Of a DNA stretch of 64,000 nt, positions 57,991 to 64,000 are shown piece after piece. Position 1 is the stretch's first letter, and each line of letters begins with the position of its first letter. The translations under genes were made by a program, and so were the position numbers. The stretch covers positions 186,001-250,000 of the forward strand of contig JAFGAL010000001.1 in the NCBI GenBank assembly GCA_016933695.1, written 5' to 3'. Under the pieces are notes generated by a model, which saw only the letters and a program-made list of their open reading frames with translations, did no database searches and was not told the DNA's origin. Source of the DNA: Candidatus Zixiibacteriota bacterium (GTDB lineage Bacteria > Zixibacteria > MSB-5A5 > GN15 > PGXB01).

Positions 57991-60900
57991 CCCCTTCGCG
58001 GATCACGCAACATCGGCAGTGATCGTGCCGGATCGGTTACGGCGCCTATTTTAACCGCGTAACTGGTTTTCTTGGCAATATCCTGATCGGTGATAATGTG
58101 CAAATCGAGCAGGCCGGTGGAACGGTACCCCGTCCGCAGGTAATTCATTTCGTCAAGACAGAGACTCCACCCTTCCAGCCAGGTCTGCAAATCGGCCAAT
58201 TGCCGATTGTCTCCGCGAAAATGCACCAGAATATCGATATCGCTTCCCGGACCGGCGGTGGCATTTTTGGTGCTTCCGAACACATAAAATCCGGCCACGC
58301 CGAAACGGTGCGGATCGAGCTGTGACGCGATACGCTCCGCCATCTTCAGCCGCCAGCGCCAGAAATTTTCGCTTTGCTTCTCGACCCGATCGGCTTTCAG
58401 CGGCATCGGCCTGGTTTCTTCGGCGGACGGCACACTGAGAATGCCGACGGCCTCATCGAGATCGGCGTTCATGAGTATTTTCAGCACCTTGCCGCCGGTG
58501 CTTTTGGGCACGTCGATCAGCTTGATAATACCGTCCAGATCGGTATTCTCCGGAAGCACATCAGGAAGAATATTCGGCGCCCGATCGAGAAATTTCGCGT
58601 TAAAGATGATATGCTCATCATCGGGATACAACGGCAGATAGCGGATATGCGCTTCAACCAGATCCTGAAAGAAATGCGTCCCGAACGACAAATCCGGCAG
58701 GTAGTTGCCCTTCTTCACCGCGACTTCAATAAGCACCGCGGTGTTGTTGATATCGGAGTAGGTGACATTCACGCCGAGTTTGATATCGCCGCGACTCCCC
58801 CATCGCCCCGGTCCCATTAAAATGAATTGCCGTTTGGGAAGCAGTTTGTTCAGCTTCCCGACCGCCCGCCCCACCGCCATCATCGTCTGGCGATCGGCGA
58901 TATCGCCGTATTTGGCGGGATCGACATACACGATATGCGTGATATCCGGCACTTTGCCGTTGGAAATATACCGATTGGCGGAAAAGATAATATCATCATG
59001 CGGAATGTCTTTGGGTATCGGTGCCGGCATGCTTAAATCCGAGTAACTCTGCGGGCGACACTGCAGCAAATAAAAATCGGTGCCGTCGAACGCAAATTCG
59101 ATATCGACCGGCATCCCCAGGGTCTCGCCGAGATGTTTGAGGATCGCCTCCATCTGCTTTAAAAACGGCGTGTTGGAAATCAACCCCTCGAACGTCACCA
59201 CAAAATCATCCTCGTCAAAATCGATTCCGATTCCCGAGGGACGAGAAAGATTGCCGTCCTTAAAGACGGACAGAATTTCTTTGGCGGCCGGATATTCATA
59301 ACCGGCTTCTTTGAGAAACTCGACCAGATCGATGGTCTCGAAGCTGTTGGTTTCCAGATTGATCGCGTCGATTTTCTTCGGCGAATACCGGACGATTTCA
59401 TCCGGGCTGACATTCACCCGCAGTCCCGGTTGTCCCGGCGCCACCAGCACCGGGTAATCGTCGCTGAGACGGTCGACCGCGCGGGTTCCCAGCCCCGGCA
59501 CCATGCGCACCAGTCCGTCATCCCGTTTGATCCGCGGCGACCAGCGAAACTCGTTGTTGCTGAACGCCACTCCGGCGAAGGCCGGCAGATAGTACTTGCC
59601 GACCCGCTTGCCGACAACTTCCTGTATCATGATCCCCATTTCCTCGCCGAAATCCAATAGTCCCCGTTCGACACGGTACTCGATGGGATCGGGACTGAAC
59701 GTCGAGGCATAGACCTCCGCGATGGCATCCATCAGCGCATCCAGCCGCTTCTGCTTGCTTCCCTGGTTGGCCAGAAAGAGGCTTTTGTACTTGCCGGAAA
59801 ACGCCGCGCCCATGCGGTCTTCCAGCAGACTGGAGGAGCGCACGATCAGCGGGGAGTCACCGAAATCGTCCAGCGCTACGGATAATCCCTTGACGATGTC
59901 GGCGGGGAAACGCGCGCTCTTGAAGGTCTGGACGATATGCGGGTACTCCAGACGAACCTGGTTGATCTCCTTGTATTTCTGCTCGACCACCTCGTCGAGA
60001 TCGTTATAGTGCATGAAATGCAGAAGCACATCGGAGCTGATATGCCAGGTTTTCGGAATCTTGACATTGCCGAGCAGGTCATCATCCTCGGACTTGCGTT
60101 TTAAAATCTGCGCGGCCAGATACAACCCGGCGCTTTTACCGCCGAGTTTGCCGTGGCTTTCGGCGCTGAAAATGACATTGTGCAATAGGTGATAGAAATC
60201 GCGGACGTCCACGAAATGCTTGGCGACGTTGATATACTGCAAACCGTCGGACAGAAAACGCCGAATCAGCGATACCCGGATGCCCCGCTTGCTGGGCGAG
60301 GGAATTTCCGGCTCGTCCGGCGCGAGGTGATGATACCGACGGATGGCGTCGGCCACTTCGGAGAGCGACAAATTGCGATTGACCACCTGCACCAGGAAAC
60401 TGAGTTTGTCCTCCTGCACCCATTTCTGAATCAAACGCAGAATTTCCTCGTCGCTGAGATGATCGGATGCGATCCGGAATGCGGCGGCGCTGATATCCGC
60501 CGAAAAACTGCGTCCGCGCCGCTGATGGGGGCGGTTCCAGTCGTCGAGCAGTTCCTCTTCCGTGACTTTCTGGTCCATCCCGAGCGCCCGCAGGATTTTT
60601 TCCGCTTCGGCGACCCCGCTCCAGCAGAGGTGATTGAGCATTTTTCGGGAAATACTGATATACAGGTTGCGGTCGGTCTGCTTGAGCATTTCCAGCACGA
60701 CCTGCCATTCGCCGCGCTTGTGCTCGGTAACGCTATGCTGGGCGGATTCCCAGTCGCGCACGACCAGCCGCATTTTCTGGTGCATGATAAAATGCCCCAG
60801 TCGCTCGGCGATGGTTTTGATCAGCTTGGATTCTTCTTTCAGAAACGGGCCGTCGTCGGCCTGCGGCATCTCGATCGTATAGTACACACTGATCGTGCCG

Positions 60901-61190
60901 ATGACCATGTCCTGCACGACAATGTCGGCGCTTTGCACCCACGGCGTTTCCATGAAATTCGGGGTATGGTAGGTCTTGTTTTCCAGGGATATCTTGGCCT
61001 GGCAAACGTGCGGGTACTGCCATCCGGGAGGAATGGCCCGGACGATTTTCGGGCATATCACGTCCAGCGACTCATCCGGTTCGTTGAGAATCTCCTCCAC
61101 CTGGTAAAGGCAGTTCAATTCTTTGGCGCGCTCCTGAAGCGCTTCGAGCAGTTTGTCTATCGAAGTTTTCTTATCATTATCGTTGGTCAT
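57987..61190 (-). CDS. PPDK_N ATP-grasp protein fused to a nucleotidyltransferase domain
   Basis: The 1067-residue protein has an N-terminal region (1-165) resembling a GAF domain and a helical stretch. The pyruvate-phosphate-dikinase N-terminal ATP-grasp domain runs at about 340-715 (GKLGGKSAGLYLA, LIVRSSSLLEDRMGAAFSGKY, LLQCRPQ). A 130-residue domain with LMGPGRWGSRG and FGTHFFQD follows. A Pol-beta-type nucleotidyltransferase ends the protein, with FGSTKNATAGPGSDIDILVHF at about 965-988. No swivelling His domain and no PEP-binding barrel are present, so it cannot be a PEP synthase. The start overlaps the upstream paralogue stop by ATGA, with GAGGAG upstream. Confidence 0.88.
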   Translation of the reverse strand: MTNDNDKKTSIDKLLEALQERAKELNCLYQVEEILNEPDESLDVICPKIVRAIPPGWQYPHVCQAKISLENKTYHTPNFMETPWVQSADIVVQDMVIGTISVYYTIEMPQADDGPFLKEESKLIKTIAERLGHFIMHQKMRLVVRDWESAQHSVTEHKRGEWQVVLEMLKQTDRNLYISISRKMLNHLCWSGVAEAEKILRALGMDQKVTEEELLDDWNRPHQRRGRSFSADISAAAFRIASDHLSDEEILRLIQKWVQEDKLSFLVQVVNRNLSLSEVADAIRRYHHLAPDEPEIPSPSKRGIRVSLIRRFLSDGLQYINVAKHFVDVRDFYHLLHNVIFSAESHGKLGGKSAGLYLAAQILKRKSEDDDLLGNVKIPKTWHISSDVLLHFMHYNDLDEVVEQKYKEINQVRLEYPHIVQTFKSARFPADIVKGLSVALDDFGDSPLIVRSSSLLEDRMGAAFSGKYKSLFLANQGSKQKRLDALMDAIAEVYASTFSPDPIEYRVERGLLDFGEEMGIMIQEVVGKRVGKYYLPAFAGVAFSNNEFRWSPRIKRDDGLVRMVPGLGTRAVDRLSDDYPVLVAPGQPGLRVNVSPDEIVRYSPKKIDAINLETNSFETIDLVEFLKEAGYEYPAAKEILSVFKDGNLSRPSGIGIDFDEDDFVVTFEGLISNTPFLKQMEAILKHLGETLGMPVDIEFAFDGTDFYLLQCRPQSYSDLSMPAPIPKDIPHDDIIFSANRYISNGKVPDITHIVYVDPAKYGDIADRQTMMAVGRAVGKLNKLLPKRQFILMGPGRWGSRGDIKLGVNVTYSDINNTAVLIEVAVKKGNYLPDLSFGTHFFQDLVEAHIRYLPLYPDDEHIIFNAKFLDRAPNILPDVLPENTDLDGIIKLIDVPKSTGGKVLKILMNADLDEAVGILSVPSAEETRPMPLKADRVEKQSENFWRWRLKMAERIASQLDPHRFGVAGFYVFGSTKNATAGPGSDIDILVHFRGDNRQLADLQTWLEGWSLCLDEMNYLRTGYRSTGLLDLHIITDQDIAKKTSYAVKIGAVTDPARSLPMLRDPRRG

Positions 61191-63007
61191 GTCAATATCA
61201 CTCCTCGTCCGCCGCGACCGTCAACCTTCGCCGTCAGCGGCTTGTCCAGCGTAACATAACTGACAAAGCGGCTTCTGGCAACCTCCTTCTGACGTTTCAA
61301 CCAGTCCCAGTTGATACGGTATGGCCCCGAATAACGCACACAGAAATAGCAGATCTGAAAACTGGAAATATTATGGAAAAAGTGCGATCCCTGACTCATG
61401 TCGACGTCCATATCCGGAAGGGTCGCCTCGACAATCATCCCCGCACCTGAAATTTGTCCCCAGTTGACCGGAATCCCCAGCCAGGGATCGGAACTACCCC
61501 AGCGCCCGAACCCGATCAGCAGATAGCGACGGCCGGAATCGCTCAGGCGTTTGTTGAAGGTCTCCAGCTCCCCGGCGATCTCGCGGGTATGTTTGGCGTT
61601 GAATGTCTCGGGACGGACATAGACGATATCGGTCAGCGACGTGTTGACCCCGTTGCCCAGCACCGTTTCCGATGCCGCCAGTACGTTGTCGCCCTGCAGT
61701 TCTTCGGGCGTCAGATCAACTTTCTCATGCGAAACCACCATCGGCCGCACCTGTAAAAATCCGAACCGGGCCGGAAGCGCCTTCTTGCGGTCCAGCTTGA
61801 CAGCAAACTCGATTTCCACTTCACTGCCGATGGCTTTTTCACATACATGTAAAAGCGTCGTGACAAGATCATTCAGCGGAAACAGGTTGGTGATCAAAAT
61901 GGGCGCGAATGTCACCAGACGCGGGCCGGGAGTACCCATGCCGGTCACGATACGATCATCCTGGGCGCGATAAGTCGAAACCGCGTACCGCAGGGTGCTG
62001 TCATACTCGGCGTCGGCCAGATATCCCTTAATCAGGTATTCCACCTCGCGAGTCGGATCGTACACCGGCGGCTTGCCCATATTGACCGCCCAGAACTCGG
62101 TCTGAGTGAGTTTCAGAAGCTCCCGGGGCGAACCGACCGGCGGATTGGCACGGGGATACGCCGGGGAATAACTCCAGGCCAGACCACCGTCGACAATCGT
62201 CTTGCCCAGACCCAGCGCCAGATCGACCACCCCGTCCTCAGGACGGGTGTGGCCCATACAATAGAAATTGTACGTTCGTGCCACTCCAGAAAGGTGCGGA
62301 TAAAAACGATCGCTGAACCGGTCCCCGACCACCTCCTGTATGATGACCGCCATTTTTTCATCGCGCGATGATTTCCCGGTGGCCCGGATATAATCGCGGG
62401 CATCCTTGAAAAAGGTCGATGCGTACACGAATTTGATCGCCTCGACCAGTTTCCGAAAACGCGTATCGATATCAGACTGATTGTTGGGAATCATCTTGGT
62501 GCCGTACACGCCCGCGAACGGTTCGTACATGGCGTCTTCAAGCAGACTTGAGGAACGTATCGCCAGCGGCGTGGTGATCGCCGCCGTCAGGGCGCGTATA
62601 TCACCCACCAGTTCCGCCGGCAGTTGCGCGTTCTGAAACAGGTGTGCGATATGATCATCGGACAACTCGTCGTCCAGGCTGTCGTACAGATTGTTGCGCT
62701 CCATGAAACGGTCGAATATGTCGGTGGTCAACACGGTCAGGCGGGGAATATCCACGGTTATGCCGGGGAACGATTTTTCATCGAAATGCCGGGCGAGGAT
62801 GTCACGAATGAACGCCAGACCGGAAGCCTTGCCGCCGATGACCCCGCCGCCGATATACGTGAATGTCTCGCGGGTTTCGAGCGTATGTCGATTGAACGGG
62901 GTCAGCTGGTCGGTCGATACGGTAATGCGTCGAATCTGCATGGCTCGTGCCTGTTTTTCCACGCCGTCGCGGCGGCGGGCATTGACGATTTCTTTCCCTG
63001 ACGGCAA
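61187..63007 (-). CDS. PPDK_N ATP-grasp protein, paralogue of the next gene
   Basis: The 606-residue protein consists of a PPDK-type ATP-grasp domain (IGGGVIGGKASGLAF, AIRSSSLLEDAMYEPFAG, FLQVRPMVV) and the C-terminal domain shared with its neighbour (LIGFGRWGSSDPWLG, SQGSHFFHN). It lacks the phosphohistidine and PEP-binding domains of true PEP synthase. The open frame begins with a TTG at 63007; an ATG at 62941 (MQIRRITVSTD) is a plausible start. The two paralogues are translationally coupled. Confidence 0.85.
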   Translation of the reverse strand: MPSGKEIVNARRRDGVEKQARAMQIRRITVSTDQLTPFNRHTLETRETFTYIGGGVIGGKASGLAFIRDILARHFDEKSFPGITVDIPRLTVLTTDIFDRFMERNNLYDSLDDELSDDHIAHLFQNAQLPAELVGDIRALTAAITTPLAIRSSSLLEDAMYEPFAGVYGTKMIPNNQSDIDTRFRKLVEAIKFVYASTFFKDARDYIRATGKSSRDEKMAVIIQEVVGDRFSDRFYPHLSGVARTYNFYCMGHTRPEDGVVDLALGLGKTIVDGGLAWSYSPAYPRANPPVGSPRELLKLTQTEFWAVNMGKPPVYDPTREVEYLIKGYLADAEYDSTLRYAVSTYRAQDDRIVTGMGTPGPRLVTFAPILITNLFPLNDLVTTLLHVCEKAIGSEVEIEFAVKLDRKKALPARFGFLQVRPMVVSHEKVDLTPEELQGDNVLAASETVLGNGVNTSLTDIVYVRPETFNAKHTREIAGELETFNKRLSDSGRRYLLIGFGRWGSSDPWLGIPVNWGQISGAGMIVEATLPDMDVDMSQGSHFFHNISSFQICYFCVRYSGPYRINWDWLKRQKEVARSRFVSYVTLDKPLTAKVDGRGGRGVILT

Positions 63008-63100
63008 TCACACGTTTTGACGCTGTTGACCGCTACCATGCGATCACCTTTGATACTGACGTCAGCAATATTGACGATTTCCGGCAGGGAGGCAAGAAGA

Positions 63101-63134
63101 AAAAGCCCCGGAGGTTTCCCGCCGGGGCCTTTTT
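63101..63134. terminator. Bidirectional Rho-independent terminator
   Basis: GCCCCGG pairs with CCGGGGC, with A-rich bases on the left and CTTTTT on the right, so it can work on either strand. On the minus strand it lies just after the glutamate dehydrogenase gene. Confidence 0.82.
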
Positions 63135-63154
63135 GTCATACGTAAAAGGGGCTT

Positions 63155-64000
63155 TTATACCCAGCCGCGTTCACGGCAGGCGCGCGCCACGCGATCGATC
63201 GCGATCACATAGGCCGCGTCGCGCATGTACAGTTTGCGCTTCGCCGCCAGGGCACTTACCGCCAGGAAGGCCGAGGTCATCTTGACATCCAGTTTGCCAA
63301 GAACTTCGTCCTTTTCCCAGAAATAGTTCATATTGCATTGCACCTGCTCGAAATAACTGCAGGTCACGCCGCCGGCGTTGGCGAGAAAATCGGGAATGAC
63401 GAAAATGTTTTTCGCCTTGATAATCTCGTCGGCTTCCGGCGTGGTCGGGCCATTGGCGCCTTCGGCAATGATTTTAACCTTGCCGCTGATCTTGCCGGCG
63501 TTCTCACCGGTGATCTGGTTTTCCAGCGCCGCCGGAATTAGAATATCGACTTCCTGTACCAACCAATCGTCACCCGGAAGCACCTCGTAACCGAGATCGC
63601 GCGCTTTGGCTTTGTTGATACCGCCGAACCGGTCGGTGATATCGAGCAATTCCTTGAGATTGACCCCGGCCACCTTCTTGAACGAGTACGACGTCTGGTC
63701 GGTCTGATCCCAGCTGGAAACGCAAATCACCTTGCCGCCCATCTGCGTGTACAGCTCGATGGCGTATTGCGACACATTGCCGAAGCCCTGCACGCTGGCG
63801 GTGGTGTCTTCGGGACGAATGTGCAATTGCTTCAACGCTTCGCGCACCGTGTAAATCACGCCGTACCCGGTGGCTTCGGTGCGACCCAGCGAACCACCCA
63901 GACCGAGCGGCTTGCCGGTAATGAAACCGGGGTATTTCTTGCCGTGAATCGCCTCGAATTCGTCGAGCATCCACAGCATGTGCTGACCGCTGGTCATCAC
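63155..64000 (-). CDS. gdhA: Glutamate/leucine/phenylalanine dehydrogenase (C-terminal part)
   Basis: The frame runs off the right edge, and 281 C-terminal residues are visible. GKPLGLGGSLGRTEATGYG and the NAD(P)-binding VQGFGNVSQYAIELY are the hallmarks of the Glu/Leu/Phe/Val dehydrogenase family. ALENQITGENA and FLANAGGVTCSYFEQ also match. The catalytic Lys lies outside the window. The family oxidises glutamate to 2-oxoglutarate and ammonia. Most sequence features favour glutamate dehydrogenase. Confidence 0.9.
   Translation of the reverse strand: MMTSGQHMLWMLDEFEAIHGKKYPGFITGKPLGLGGSLGRTEATGYGVIYTVREALKQLHIRPEDTTASVQGFGNVSQYAIELYTQMGGKVICVSSWDQTDQTSYSFKKVAGVNLKELLDITDRFGGINKAKARDLGYEVLPGDDWLVQEVDILIPAALENQITGENAGKISGKVKIIAEGANGPTTPEADEIIKAKNIFVIPDFLANAGGVTCSYFEQVQCNMNYFWEKDEVLGKLDVKMTSAFLAVSALAAKRKLYMRDAAYVIAIDRVARACRERGWV

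Noticed and set aside
57987-63007. Annotation of the ATP-grasp genes as PEP synthase or PPDK
   Set aside because: The phosphohistidine motif and the PEP/pyruvate-binding barrel are missing from both proteins.

Overview
The window comes from a Gram-negative bacterium with moderately GC-rich DNA. Evidence for an outer membrane includes the CMP-Kdo synthesis gene kdsB, a TonB-dependent receptor, a TolC-type outer-membrane protein with an RND pump, and a PorV-like beta-barrel protein. Sigma-54 control is evident from an enhancer-binding protein (EBP) beside a canonical -24/-12 site. A secreted dockerin-repeat protein, the PorV-like protein and the TonB receptor with a carboxypeptidase-type N-terminal domain suggest the FCB superphylum, perhaps a lineage such as Zixibacteria. 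That placement is inference; no rRNA is present. Several starts are decided by Shine-Dalgarno sites (GGAGG), and GTG or TTG starts are common.

Positions 1-3757 (minus) hold the start of an inositol-monophosphatase-like gene and a two-gene ABC exporter that looks heterodimeric. A secreted 735-residue protein of unknown function (3813-6020) and a lone electron-transfer flavoprotein beta subunit follow. From 6978 to 21154 (minus) two housekeeping blocks lie head to tail. One is the complete F1Fo ATP synthase operon (atpZ, atpI-like, atpBEFHAGDC). The other is yceD-rpmF-plsX-fabH-fabD-fabG-acpP-fabF-rnc for fatty acid synthesis. 21504-25121 carries secreted proteins: a dockerin protein, a PorV-like protein and two heavy-metal-associated (HMA-fold) proteins, one ending in CDPxxC repeats. 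kdsB-pyrG (CTP and CMP-Kdo supply) follows.

28142-31554 (plus) is a histidine kinase, an NtrC-like regulator that has lost its GAFTGA loop, and a GAF-like protein. Next come mltG-ruvX (minus) and a tRNA-Leu/tig/clpP/clpX unit behind one strong promoter. A FolE2-family protein at 36793 has lost every catalytic motif I can align. 37695-39812 is an AT-richer patch with a methyltransferase broken by one in-frame stop, a RAYT transposase between two perfectly inverted REP palindromes, and an orphan lipoprotein. 39948-51165 holds a transglutaminase-like lipoprotein, a TonB receptor, a membrane spermidine-synthase-like protein, and a TolC plus RND pair without an adaptor gene.

The most coherent accessory system is 51289-56479. 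It has a PAS-type sigma-54 activator, two matching inverted-repeat operators placed 32 bp apart, and a perfect GG-N10-GC promoter. Seven packed genes follow: three DIM/NifX-type cofactor proteins, two MinD-like ATPases with inserted ferredoxin domains, a DUF5320 protein and a glycine-rich zinc-ribbon protein. The layout resembles the sigma-54-controlled 'orange protein' (ORP) operons of Desulfovibrio, here in a different genomic setting. The window ends with a single-domain response regulator, a metallophosphoesterase, two adjacent PEP-synthase-like ATP-grasp proteins that lack the rest of PEP synthase (one fused to a nucleotidyltransferase), and a partial glutamate dehydrogenase.
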